From positions 1-39,214 of the forward strand of contig JAHDES010000057.1 of NCBI GenBank assembly GCA_020628645.1: DNA of 39,214 nt, given 5' to 3'. Shown piece after piece: positions 1 through 7,936 of this stretch; position 1 is the stretch's first letter; every line of letters begins with the position of its first letter. This DNA is from Saprospiraceae bacterium (GTDB lineage Bacteria > Bacteroidota > Bacteroidia > Chitinophagales > Saprospiraceae). Made by a program: the position numbers and the translations under genes. The notes below the pieces were generated by a model that had not been told where the DNA came from, searched no databases, and saw nothing but the letters and a program-made list of their open reading frames with translations.

Positions 1-1
1 T

Positions 2-1318
2 GTAAAAAAACAAAACTCAAAAAGTAAACTAGGTCAAGTTTTTAGTAAAGATTTATTCGGTAGTAGAAAAATAAAGTATGATTTTCTTAATAAATCTTAT
101 ATTAATCAAATGGATTGGAAAAGATTAGATCTAGTTTCTCCTAATTATTTTTTCACTCCAAAAGATTTTTCATTACAAAAATCATATGATACCTTCTTTC
201 AATTAAAATTATTATTTACTGACTATAAATCAGGAATAGAAACCAAAAGGGATAAATTATTTATTGATTTTAATTTAGAAGACTTAAAAATAAGAATAGA
301 AAAAGTAATTAGTAATGATATAGATGAAAATTTTATAAAGGAATTTAATGTAACTAATTCATCAGGCTATAATTTGATAGAACGCTTAAACAGCACAAAA
401 GTAGATTGGTCAAAATTACAAATTGTTAATTATCGACCTTTTGAAAAACTGCATATTTATTATGACGAAAAACTACTAGGTCGTTCAATGTACTCGACAA
501 TGAAAAACTTACTTTATCGAGATAATATCGGGTTAGTTGTTTCTAAACAATGTCATAGAGAATTTACCTTTTCATTTATAAGTAATAAAATATTAGATGG
601 TAATTACTTGTCATCAGCAAAAAAACTAGGTGGAGGATATGTTTTCCCCCTCTATCTCTACCCCGAAAAAAACCAAACCCAACTTGATTTAGAAGACAGA
701 CCACACACTAGGAGAACACCCAATCTCGACCCCAAAATAGTACAAGAAATAGCAGACAAAATAAACCTCAGCTTTACCCCTGAAAAAGAAGCCGATAAAA
801 ACACCTTTGCCCCTATAGATATATTGGACTATATCTATGCGGTTTTACACTCGCCAACCTATCGAGAAAAATATAAGGAGTTTTTAAAGATCGACTTTCC
901 AAGAGTACCCTATCCCAAAGATACGGCTACCTTTTGGGCAATGGTTAAGCTAGGCGGAGAGATACGCCAAATCCATCTTTTAGAATCGCCCAGCGTCGAG
1001 CAGTATATCACGAGCTATCCCAAAGATGGCGATAATACCATTACGCGTAAGCTCACCAAAACAAGTATTGGCTATGAAGCTACGAGCGATACACAGGGGC
1101 GCGTATGGATCAATGATGAACAATATTTTGATAATGTACCCTTAGTAGCATGGGAGTTTTATATCGGTGGCTATCAACCTGCCCAAAAGTGGCTCAAAGA
1201 CCGTAAAGGACGTACGTTGGATTTTGATGATATACTCCACTATCAAAAAATAATAGTCGCGCTGACCGAAACAGATCGACTAATGAAAGAGATTGATAAA
1301 ATAGATTTTATGGAATAA
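2..1318 (+). CDS. Type ISP/IIG restriction-modification enzyme, C-terminal part (5' truncated by window)
   Basis: The reading frame is open from base 2, so the gene begins outside the window; the ATG at 110 is internal. The visible part (about 439 residues) looks like the target-recognition and C-terminal region of single-chain restriction-modification enzymes of the type ISP/IIG group, which join nuclease, helicase or methylase and specificity functions in one polypeptide. Supporting segments are the SPNYFF block soon after the edge, the NYRPFE and YDEKLLGR region, the FPLYLYPE block near 650, and the conserved tail with VPYPKD and WINDEQYFDNVP. No methylase or nuclease motifs are visible because they would lie upstream. 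The first 640 bases are clearly more AT-rich than the rest, as expected for a variable specificity domain next to a conserved tail. It would defend the host or the island against foreign DNA. The family is fairly sure, the subtype less so. Confidence 0.8.
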   Translation, partial: VKKQNSKSKLGQVFSKDLFGSRKIKYDFLNKSYINQMDWKRLDLVSPNYFFTPKDFSLQKSYDTFFQLKLLFTDYKSGIETKRDKLFIDFNLEDLKIRIEKVISNDIDENFIKEFNVTNSSGYNLIERLNSTKVDWSKLQIVNYRPFEKLHIYYDEKLLGRSMYSTMKNLLYRDNIGLVVSKQCHREFTFSFISNKILDGNYLSSAKKLGGGYVFPLYLYPEKNQTQLDLEDRPHTRRTPNLDPKIVQEIADKINLSFTPEKEADKNTFAPIDILDYIYAVLHSPTYREKYKEFLKIDFPRVPYPKDTATFWAMVKLGGEIRQIHLLESPSVEQYITSYPKDGDNTITRKLTKTSIGYEATSDTQGRVWINDEQYFDNVPLVAWEFYIGGYQPAQKWLKDRKGRTLDFDDILHYQKIIVALTETDRLMKEIDKIDFME

Positions 1319-1336
1319 AAATAAGTTTACTACACT

Positions 1337-2170
1337 ATGAATTACGAACACTATTATCAAGAGCGATTTAAGTATCATACTCAATATTTAGAACAACATT
1401 TCCAAGATGAAGTTATCCATAAACGGGGGCCTAAAAATGATTTGAGAAATCATTTTATAAGAAAACTTAATTTTAAAAGAGACACTATCATAAACGAAAG
1501 AGTACCTTCCGATATGAATGCAAGTTCATATAATGTAAAGTACAATTCTTTTAAAGAAAGGCTAGTTTCTCGTTTTAATATAATAGATATAAATTTCCCT
1601 GAAGAAGGTATAAATGGTTTTGTCGAATATGATATACCTAAGCTGAAGAAAGAACACATTGAACGATATGAAAACGGCAATGAGAAAAATTATGAATCTG
1701 ATACTCGTTTTATGTACGATGCAAGTACAGAAGACATACTAAACATGATAGCAAAGTATAATGCCTTTAAACGTTATAACGTACCGAGTTTAGAAAACCC
1801 CAATCAACGAGTACCCAATATAGAACTTGAAGAAGATGAAAATAAGGAGCAAGGAAGTACTGCACAAATAGTTAGTTTATTGCTTATGATAAATGATGAG
1901 TACAAGTTTATCAAAACTCAAAATAAATCTGAAAAAGTTAAATTCATTCAATTTCTAACAGGCAGAAATAAAAGAGCTATTGAGGATAATATTCGTTTAT
2001 ATGAACGTAATGACGGTGAAATACATAGAACAATAGAAAAGAACATCAAGGACTTTGAAAAAATTAAAACTATAGTAAATTGTCTTGATAATCAAACACT
2101 TAACAAGGCTGTTGATATGAAAATTGACAAACAAAAAGAATTATCTGCAAAAAGTCGAGACTCTCGATAA
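1337..2170 (+). CDS. Unknown protein of the mobile island
   Basis: A 277-residue soluble, charged protein beginning 18 bases after the restriction-modification gene, so probably transcribed with it. I do not recognise the family. It has no signal peptide or membrane segment. The N-terminal half is rich in Tyr, His and basic residues. The C-terminal half, from about residue 165, is predicted helical and contains LLLMINDEYKF followed by FLTGRNKRAIEDNIR, a pattern that recalls accessory proteins near the integration modules of Bacteroidota mobile elements; that resemblance is weak. Its place between a restriction enzyme and an excisionase-like gene suggests a role in element biology or as a partner of the restriction enzyme. 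Neither role can be shown from the sequence. Confidence 0.6.
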   Translation: MNYEHYYQERFKYHTQYLEQHFQDEVIHKRGPKNDLRNHFIRKLNFKRDTIINERVPSDMNASSYNVKYNSFKERLVSRFNIIDINFPEEGINGFVEYDIPKLKKEHIERYENGNEKNYESDTRFMYDASTEDILNMIAKYNAFKRYNVPSLENPNQRVPNIELEEDENKEQGSTAQIVSLLLMINDEYKFIKTQNKSEKVKFIQFLTGRNKRAIEDNIRLYERNDGEIHRTIEKNIKDFEKIKTIVNCLDNQTLNKAVDMKIDKQKELSAKSRDSR

Positions 2171-2196
2171 CCCTCTCGAACGTAAAACTCACCCAT

Positions 2197-2206
2197 AACT
2201 TGCAAC
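2197..2206. promoter_or_regulatory. 10-base site shared with the 4201-4248 palindrome
   Basis: The decamer AACTTGCAAC lies 24 bases upstream of the excisionase-like gene. The same ten bases, inverted, occur in the right arm of the palindrome downstream of the ATPase gene (4232-4241). It could be an operator or protein-binding half site shared by the two ends of the gene block. Chance is not excluded. Confidence 0.3.
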
Positions 2207-2230
2207 CATTAATAAATTAAAATTTTTATC

Positions 2231-2575
2231 ATGGTACAAGTTATTGTAACTTCAAAAGACGAGCTTTCCAATATCGTAAAGCTTGCCGTACAAACTGCCA
2301 TAGACGCAGTAGTACCCACGAAAAATGCAGCAGATACCACCAAAGACAAAATTTATGGTATTACGGATGCAACTACATTTTTAGGCATTGCCAAACCCAC
2401 CATTTACGCCAAAACAAGTAAGGGCGAAATTCCCCATTTCAAACGCGCAGGACGTTTGTATTTTCGAGAATCGGAACTTATCCAATGGATTGAAGATGGA
2501 CGAAAAGCAACGGTAGAAGATGAAGCAAACGCAATGGATAATTATTTATCCAAAAAGAAAGGAGGTAAAATATGA
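2231..2575 (+). CDS. Excisionase-like helix-turn-helix DNA-binding protein
   Basis: A 114-residue protein with a MerR/excisionase-type winged helix (HTH_17 type) at about residues 39-90. The pattern is typical: IYGITDATTFLGIAKPTIY as the helix-turn-helix, then GEIPHFKRAGRLYFRESELIQWI. In Bacteroidota such proteins are encoded beside integrases and replication ATPases of integrative elements, where they direct excision or control the downstream operon. The N-terminal 38 residues are not part of the domain. The stop overlaps the next start by four bases (ATGA), so the two genes should be translationally coupled. It probably heads an operon with the genes at 2572 and 3075. Fold assignment is secure; the excision role is inferred from context. 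Confidence 0.85.
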   Translation: MVQVIVTSKDELSNIVKLAVQTAIDAVVPTKNAADTTKDKIYGITDATTFLGIAKPTIYAKTSKGEIPHFKRAGRLYFRESELIQWIEDGRKATVEDEANAMDNYLSKKKGGKI

Positions 2576-3087
2576 GTGCGTCATACCATACCTCCGTTAA
2601 GATTTCTACTACCAAAGATACACAAATTTCCCCAACTTGGAATTTAGCCATTTGGGAAACTGCCTATCAAAAAGAATTGACGAAATATTGGAAGCTTTTA
2701 CAAAAGAAAGCAACCTATGTATTGAAATTAGAGCAAGACGAAGTACTGGAGTTATCCAATTCACAAGCTCAAAAACGACTAAAGCAATTACACTATCTAC
2801 GAGAAGAATTAATCACCTTAAACGGTTTTAAAATTTTTACAGAAAACCTCAAAGATGCCTATTTAGAAACTTCGGTTTGGTTAGCGGATTATCACCAAGA
2901 GAAAGAAAAGACCTACCAAAATAGGATTACTACTTTAGAAAAGAATAACCAAGACTTAGATGACTTGTATCAACAATCAAGTATAAATGAATTATTATAC
3001 TTAGATACTATCATCAACATACTAAGCGAATTACGAGAGCGAAAAATTGATTTATCCACCAAAATTTTTAGCTCATGGAGGACATAG
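2572..3087 (+). CDS. Unknown helical protein of the mobile-element operon
   Basis: A 171-residue protein starting in an ATGA overlap with the excisionase-like gene and overlapping the ATPase gene by 13 bases, so all three form a tight operon. The sequence is rich in Lys, Glu, Leu and Gln, with long predicted helices and probable coiled-coil character in residues 40-140, ending in a run with LRERKIDLSTKIF. It has no signal peptide, membrane segment or known catalytic motif. By position it may be a small accessory protein for the ATPase downstream or a spacer gene of the element. I do not recognise a family. Confidence 0.65.
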   Translation: MSASYHTSVKISTTKDTQISPTWNLAIWETAYQKELTKYWKLLQKKATYVLKLEQDEVLELSNSQAQKRLKQLHYLREELITLNGFKIFTENLKDAYLETSVWLADYHQEKEKTYQNRITTLEKNNQDLDDLYQQSSINELLYLDTIINILSELRERKIDLSTKIFSSWRT

Positions 3088-4196
3088 TAAATCAGGTATT
3101 AAATAATACCCCAGAAAAGAAAGATACGCTCGCTTCTTTAAAGGCATTAAGCGTAGCAGTTACAGAACGCGCAAGGCAACGCATCGACTTTGCTAAACCT
3201 CTACTCACTCGATTTGGAAACGGTATTATTTATCCAAATACAATTAATGTAGTACAAGGTAAAAGTGGGGTACACAAAAGCCGTTTAGTAGAAGTAATTT
3301 TATCTAGCCTTTTGTCTCCTTCATCAAAAGATGAACATTTAGATTTTAGGCGAAGTGCAGATTATAAAATATATGGTGTACTCGCAGATACGGAACGAAA
3401 TTTAAATGAACAATTGCCTTATGCTTTACAACAGTTAAAGCGACTTACCAATACTACTTTAGAAGATGATATTCAAAATTTCACTCCAATAACATTAATA
3501 AAAATAGACCGAACCGATCGCTTTGATGTACTCAAACATTTTTTAGATGATTTGAGGAAAAGAGTAAAAGACCATCTATTTATTGTATTGGATGTAGTAA
3601 CAGATTGTGTTGAAAACTTCAATGACCCTAAAAGTTCTATGAAGTTAATCGACTTAATGAATAGCTATATCAATGAGTATAATTTGACTTTTTTATGTGT
3701 CATACATGAGAATCCAAATTCTAACGATAAAGCAAGAGGGCATCTTGGAACAGAACTTAATAATAAATCCAGTACGGTTTTACAAATTGGTTTTGAATCG
3801 AAAGAAAGCGAATTAATAAAGGTCAAATATTTGAAATGTAGAAAATCAAAGCGATTTGACCCTATCTATATGATGTATTCCGAAGAAGCTAAAGGCTTAG
3901 TTTTAGCAGATCAGCAACAAGTTCTAACAGCTAAAGAAAGTCGTCAAGTTAAGGCGAGTATTAGCAAAGTAAAGAATAAAATAAAGGAGGTATTATTGTC
4001 TCCTATGCAAAAAAATGATCTTGTAGTATTACTTACCACTCAATTTAATTGTGGAACTAGAACTATTGAAGAACGATTAAAAGAAATACTAGAAACTAAA
4101 CAGTTATTTACCGACGAACAGAATGATACTTTTTACTTAGAACGCTATAAAGAAGGGCGTACCGTCTTTTTTAGATTAACTAAAAATATTACTTAA
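3075..4196 (+). CDS. RecA-fold ATPase of a Bacteroidota mobile element (RepA/DnaB-like)
   Basis: A 373-residue P-loop ATPase. The phosphate-binding loop is GKSGVHKS (residues 62-69), where a His stands in the position that is Gly in the usual GxxxxGK[ST] motif. A Walker B-like strand HLFIVLDVVTD follows, then FLCVIHEN and the RGHLGTELNNKSS segment, which resembles the sensor region of hexameric RepA/DnaB-type helicase ATPases. The C-terminal 90 residues look like a winged-helix domain. Proteins of this kind are found in mobilisable elements of Bacteroidota, next to excisionase-like genes and usually upstream of primase and mobilisation genes, which are absent here. It probably acts in replication or transfer of the island. 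It overlaps the upstream gene by 13 bases. Confidence 0.8.
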   Translation: MEDIVNQVLNNTPEKKDTLASLKALSVAVTERARQRIDFAKPLLTRFGNGIIYPNTINVVQGKSGVHKSRLVEVILSSLLSPSSKDEHLDFRRSADYKIYGVLADTERNLNEQLPYALQQLKRLTNTTLEDDIQNFTPITLIKIDRTDRFDVLKHFLDDLRKRVKDHLFIVLDVVTDCVENFNDPKSSMKLIDLMNSYINEYNLTFLCVIHENPNSNDKARGHLGTELNNKSSTVLQIGFESKESELIKVKYLKCRKSKRFDPIYMMYSEEAKGLVLADQQQVLTAKESRQVKASISKVKNKIKEVLLSPMQKNDLVVLLTTQFNCGTRTIEERLKEILETKQLFTDEQNDTFYLERYKEGRTVFFRLTKNIT

Positions 4197-4200
4197 ACCA

Positions 4201-4248
4201 TGTTTGCAACTCGCAACCGCCTATATAGGGCGTTGCAAGTTGCGAACA
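4201..4248. repeat. 48-base imperfect palindrome after the ATPase gene
   Basis: Left arm TGTTTGCAACTCGCAAC (4201-4217) and right arm GTTGCAAGTTGCGAACA (4232-4248) pair over 17 positions with two mismatches; the centre (4218-4231) is itself nearly palindromic around CTATATAG. It begins four bases after the ATPase stop and is followed by a T-rich run, so it could terminate transcription. Its length and the repeated GCAAC core also fit a protein-binding site, a replication origin or a transfer origin of the element. Confidence 0.7.
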
Positions 4249-4334
4249 TTTATTTTTTCATCTTAGACGGAAAAATCTAATTTATGTCTGCTTAAAAAGT
4301 GGTCTAAAAGTTGAAAAGTGATTTTTTGTTTTTG

Positions 4335-4356
4335 AGTGACTTAGGTCACTTTTTTT
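4335..4356 (+). terminator. Intrinsic terminator-like hairpin
   Basis: Stem AGTGAC/GTCACT (4335-4340 and 4345-4350) with the loop TTAG is followed by seven T. It lies between the ATPase gene and the zinc-ribbon gene and would end transcription of the mobile-element operon on the plus strand. Confidence 0.6.
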
Positions 4357-4389
4357 GCATACATATCCGTCGTTTAAATTTTAAAATTA

Positions 4390-4713
4390 ATGTCTATTAA
4401 TAATAAACTCCCCATGCGTAGAAAATTTAAGAAAATACGCTATGTAGAATATGAATATAAGCTTATCAAAAATCCTCATTATAATGAACAAGAAAAAGTA
4501 CATTATGAACGTCAAGGAATGTATTACCCTGTTGAAGAATATATAGAAAAAGAGATACCTCAAAATAAATATAAAGAAAGCTCTCACATAGAGTACAAAA
4601 TTAAATGTGCTTATTGCGGTGGGGTTGGATGGGTAAAAAGAAGAGATGCAAAATTTTGTTGTGGGAATTGTAGAAAGCTTAATTATAGGGATAATCAAAA
4701 AACGAAAGAATAA
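4390..4713 (+). CDS. Small zinc-ribbon protein at the island end
   Basis: A 107-residue basic protein. Its first 65 residues are rich in Tyr, Lys and Glu and match nothing I recognise. The C-terminus carries a zinc-ribbon pattern, C73-x2-C76 and C90/C91-x2-C94, with the FCCGNCRKLNYR ending common to small zinc-ribbon modules on phage- and plasmid-derived proteins. It lies alone between a terminator-like hairpin upstream and the minus-strand terminator of tRNA-Pro, as the last gene of the island before the tRNA. It is AT-rich like the left part of the window. Nucleic-acid binding is a reasonable guess; the exact role is unknown. The minus-strand frame over the same bases runs into the tRNA and is not a gene. 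Confidence 0.65.
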   Translation: MSINNKLPMRRKFKKIRYVEYEYKLIKNPHYNEQEKVHYERQGMYYPVEEYIEKEIPQNKYKESSHIEYKIKCAYCGGVGWVKRRDAKFCCGNCRKLNYRDNQKTKE

Positions 4714-4745
4714 TAAAACTAGTACTTGAGCTAGTACAAAAATAA

Positions 4746-4776
4746 AACGACTTATGGATAATATCCGTAAGTCGTT
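4746..4776 (-). terminator. Intrinsic terminator downstream of tRNA-Pro
   Basis: Arms 4746-4760 and 4762-4776 pair over 15 positions with a single mismatch in the minus-strand transcript (4755/4767). On the minus strand the hairpin is followed by TTTTATTTTT. It lies nine bases beyond the CCA end of tRNA-Pro and would terminate that transcript. Confidence 0.8.
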
Positions 4777-4785
4777 GATTATCAG

Positions 4786-4862
4786 TGGTCGGAATGACAG
4801 GATTTGAACCTGCGACCCCACGCCCCCCAGGCGTGTGCGCTACCGGGCTGCGCTACATTCCG
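4786..4862 (-). tRNA. tRNA-Pro(GGG)
   Basis: A 77-base minus-strand cloverleaf with encoded CCA (TGG at 4786-4788). The acceptor stem is CGGAATG/CATTCCG, the T arm contains GGTTCAAATCC, and the D arm contains AGCGCAGCCCGGTAGCGC. The anticodon stem CACGC/GCGTG encloses the loop CTGGGGG, which gives anticodon GGG for proline codons CCC and CCU. The 3' end faces the mobile-element genes on the left, the usual orientation of an integration site. Confidence 0.95.
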
Positions 4863-4983
4863 ATGTTAAAATATCTTTTTTAAAAAGATTGTTTTTCATA
4901 ATATAAAAACGGAAGGCAAAGTAATAAAAATTATTATTCATTGACAAATTGTATGAAGGAAATTTCTCAATGCTTCTACAAAT

Positions 4984-5016
4984 AAAAAACTCACCTAATC
5001 CAATAAATTAGGTGAG
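4984..5016 (-). terminator. Terminator of the LRR gene
   Basis: Perfect 10-base stem CTCACCTAAT (4990-4999) and ATTAGGTGAG (5007-5016) with a 7-base loop. Read on the minus strand it is followed by six T (4984-4989). It ends the operon of the LRR and DUF1566-like genes. Confidence 0.85.
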
Positions 5017-5064
5017 TCAGGCATTTGACTTATATCAATTCTACTTACGTTCTATATTAAATGA

Positions 5065-6807
5065 CTACCAGCAATCTTGCCATACCGAACCATCCCATAC
5101 CCGTACTTTATTGGTCGTTCCGTCAAAATACATCAAACCAACTGCTGGATTCGTAGGTTCATTAAATTGAGGAGTAAGTTGTAATGCCTCTGACGCATTG
5201 ATGACCCCATCTACACAAGCATTTCCATCTATTTCTAAATGCGTGGGCAAACCATTATTTATTTCACAAAAGGTAGTTGATCCAGATGAGCAAATCCCCG
5301 CTCCACTTGCACAAAAATCATCCCATGAAGCATCAAAATTATTCACCCCATTGTAATCAATATTGTATTGTCCAGTTTTTAAGGTAGTACAGAGGTAATC
5401 TAAATCTGGATGAAAACATCCTGATAGTTGATTATTTTGCATATACAAACTATGTAACGAATCGGGCGAAGCTAAAGAAACGGGCATACTACCTGTAAAT
5501 CCATTATCATTAAAACTCGCATAGTTTAGATTCGTCATGCTTGTAAATATATCTGGGATAGTACCTGATATATTATTTCCTCCCACTCGAAATTGCACAC
5601 AATTTGACCAAGCACTATAAGTCGTAGGAATTGTACCCGTAAAATTGCAATCTTCTGCTCTAAATTGAACAAGATTACTCCAATTGCCATAAGAAGAAGG
5701 AAGTGCTCCACCTAGATTGGGATTGGAGTTTACATTCAAAAAAGTCATATCTGTAAAATTACCCCACATACTAGAGAGCATCCCTGAAATATCATTACTA
5801 GGTATACTAAAGGTTCGTAAATTAATCAGATTATCATAAGAAGAAGGAATCGTACCCGTTAAGGAATTATTTCCAACACTGATAAAATAAATGTTCGTTA
5901 AGTTGCCCCAAGAACTAGGCAAGCTTCCTGAGAAGCCATTCACTGCTAGTGAAATTACTTCAAGATTGGGACAAGCACTAAAACTAGGTAAACTTCCACT
6001 TAATGAATTATCGCCCATATTAATAAATTCAAGATTTGCTAACGCACTAAAATTAGCAGGAATTGCTCCAGTCAATAAATTAGTATTCAATAGAACTGTC
6101 TTTAATAACGAACAATTTCCCAAGTCGGTAGGAATACTTCCTGTCAATTCACATCTTCCTAGGTCTAAATTAGCTAAAGCACTACAATTGCCAATACTCG
6201 TAGGAATCGCTCCACCTAACGTATTTCTACTCAAGGTAAGATTGGATAAATTACTTAGATTGCCGATCGTTGAAGGAATTCCTCCTGTTAGATTATTGCT
6301 CGAAAGATTGAGTGCAACTAAATTACTAAGCGACGTAAAATTACTTGGAATACTCCCTGAGAAACTATTTCCAGCAAGGCTTAATTCTGTTAGATTAGAC
6401 AAGGTACCAATCTCGGCTGGAATGAATCCACTTATATCATTGGGTGGATCAGTAACTGTAGCATCGGTAGAATTACCTAAATTTAAAATCGTTAGTTCGG
6501 TAAGTCCTACTAATTCAATCGTCGGTAAAATCCCCGTTAAATTTCGGTTCATAAGATTGATAATAGATACACGACCTGCACCATCTAAGGAAACACCTTC
6601 GAGTGTAGACAGGTCACAACCCACAGGCGGACTTGCATTATCAGCAACTAAAGCCCAATTGGGGGTCATGTACCAACTAGCTCCATTGGTTGAAAAATAC
6701 AATGCTCGTAATGCCGCAAAATCGTCAGCATTACATTGAGCATTAAGGGTATTGGTTTGAAAAAATGGGGTTATCAGAGTGATAACAATAAATAAATAAG
6801 TTTTCAT
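5065..6807 (-). CDS. Secreted leucine-rich-repeat protein
   Basis: A 580-residue exported protein. Residues 1-24 form a signal peptide ending in LNAQ. Residues about 25-110 form a cap resembling the N-terminal region of plant-type LRR proteins (ALRALYFSTNGASW). Roughly 14-15 repeats of about 24 residues follow, with the pattern LxxLxLxxNxLxGxIPxxxxNL, typical of the plant-specific LRR class that many marine Bacteroidota use in surface proteins. The C-terminus (about 520-580) carries a small Trp-rich module, GLMYFDGTTNKVRVWDG, related to the N-terminal module of the protein encoded just upstream. It probably binds proteins or glycans outside the cell. It follows the DUF1566-like gene by 35 bases and shares its transcript. 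No type IX sorting domain is evident. The long plus-strand frame across the repeats is a shadow of repeat codon bias. Confidence 0.88.
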   Translation of the reverse strand: MKTYLFIVITLITPFFQTNTLNAQCNADDFAALRALYFSTNGASWYMTPNWALVADNASPPVGCDLSTLEGVSLDGAGRVSIINLMNRNLTGILPTIELVGLTELTILNLGNSTDATVTDPPNDISGFIPAEIGTLSNLTELSLAGNSFSGSIPSNFTSLSNLVALNLSSNNLTGGIPSTIGNLSNLSNLTLSRNTLGGAIPTSIGNCSALANLDLGRCELTGSIPTDLGNCSLLKTVLLNTNLLTGAIPANFSALANLEFINMGDNSLSGSLPSFSACPNLEVISLAVNGFSGSLPSSWGNLTNIYFISVGNNSLTGTIPSSYDNLINLRTFSIPSNDISGMLSSMWGNFTDMTFLNVNSNPNLGGALPSSYGNWSNLVQFRAEDCNFTGTIPTTYSAWSNCVQFRVGGNNISGTIPDIFTSMTNLNYASFNDNGFTGSMPVSLASPDSLHSLYMQNNQLSGCFHPDLDYLCTTLKTGQYNIDYNGVNNFDASWDDFCASGAGICSSGSTTFCEINNGLPTHLEIDGNACVDGVINASEALQLTPQFNEPTNPAVGLMYFDGTTNKVRVWDGSVWQDCW

Positions 6808-6842
6808 TTGGGTGGTATTTAATTTTGAATAGGTTAATAATA

Positions 6843-7736
6843 TTAAAAAGCTCTAATGGGGCGAAACCACGCATATTGGTCTTTACCCAATAGAGATATA
6901 TCTCCACTAACGGAAGAAAAATTTACAACATAAGCATCAAAACCGCCTAGCCCTGAAGAACTCCAGTATAAAGCTCCATCAAAATCACCAATGTTATAGT
7001 TAGAACCGCTAGCACCAGGGCCAATTTTCATAAATATTTCGTGTAATTCACCTACAGAAGGTACAAACCAATCGTCATATCCATTCACCGTCATATTATA
7101 GATATAAGGTATAAGAAGATCCACTCCACTACAGTTGGCTGCAATATTAGTTGTATTGGTATTTCCTGTGTATATCGCAGTACCTTCTGTCCCAGGAATA
7201 TCTGTACCATAACACCCCCATTCTCCTTCTACGTCTATTGGTACTGCACCAGTACTTCCTCCCATTAAATAAGTCGATTCTCCATTTTCTGGATAATAGG
7301 CAACCAAACCAGTTCCACTTGCTTCCATGTAAAAAATAAGTCCTCCTTGATACTTCAATCCGATAAAATCAGCTATACTCGCACCAGCGTTCAGGATATT
7401 GAGGGGCGTTTCACCTGCATTTAATAGTGTTTGGATACCATTGGGTAGTGTGAGGAAATACGTAATAATTGGGTTAGGCTGATTTACTTGAACTTCTAGC
7501 CAACTCGAACTGAGGGCATCGTAATAATTGATTTTTCCTGTAGATGTATTGAAAACCATCGTACCATTCGTCGCGCCGTTTGGTCCACCAATTGCATCTC
7601 TCTGAGCAGTTGTCATTCGAGGTAGTATAAATCCTTCTGTTGTCGATTCAATTTCGACGATTTGGGCTTGGCTATTCCATCCAAAACAACACGTCAAAAG
7701 TAACAGTGCAAAATATTTATAAAAGTGTTTTTTCAT
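6843..7736 (-). CDS. Secreted DUF1566-like (Lcl_C-type) protein
   Basis: A 297-residue exported protein with a signal peptide MKKHFYKYFALLLLTCCFGW ending at SQAQ. Residues about 33-75 form a module (GFILPRMTTAQRDAI, GTMVFNTSTGKINYYD) found at the start of many Bacteroidota surface proteins. The second half resembles the DUF1566/Lcl_C domain: DDWFVPSVGELHEIF, then LYWSSSG, then a closing WFRPIRAF, which matches the usual W(R)LPT..EL, YWSST and RPVR pattern. The function of that domain is unknown; it occurs in cell-surface and virulence-associated proteins. The gene is first in a two-gene minus-strand operon with the LRR gene and lies 200 bases downstream of the two-component regulator. Confidence 0.82.
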   Translation of the reverse strand: MKKHFYKYFALLLLTCCFGWNSQAQIVEIESTTEGFILPRMTTAQRDAIGGPNGATNGTMVFNTSTGKINYYDALSSSWLEVQVNQPNPIITYFLTLPNGIQTLLNAGETPLNILNAGASIADFIGLKYQGGLIFYMEASGTGLVAYYPENGESTYLMGGSTGAVPIDVEGEWGCYGTDIPGTEGTAIYTGNTNTTNIAANCSGVDLLIPYIYNMTVNGYDDWFVPSVGELHEIFMKIGPGASGSNYNIGDFDGALYWSSSGLGGFDAYVVNFSSVSGDISLLGKDQYAWFRPIRAF

Positions 7737-7936
7737 TTTCGTGTAGATTTAATTTCGTTTTTAAAAAAGAGAAACTATCCTTTTCCAAAAAGAATACTTC
7801 AAAGATCAGTTGTTGTTTAAAATTGAAATAGGACAATTGTATCAATAACTAGCAAAATTGATTTTTCACCTAGAACTATTGTAACATCAATAGCATTAAC
7901 ATAACAAACGCAAGAAAATAGTAGATAAATCCGCTA

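Noticed and set aside
4719-4737. Direct repeat CTAGTAC x2 as the integration core
   Set aside because: Seven bases with a 5-base spacer is too short, and it lies outside the tRNA; the tRNA 3' end is a more likely attachment core.
4387-4821. Minus-strand open frame over the zinc-ribbon gene
   Set aside because: It begins inside tRNA-Pro, crosses the terminator and is only Phe/Ile-rich antisense of an AT-rich gene.
5891-6739. Long plus-strand open frame (282 codons) opposite the LRR gene
   Set aside because: It is the mirror of repetitive LRR codons; it has no signal or domain, and its Leu/Pro/Lys-rich repeats follow the opposite-strand repeats.
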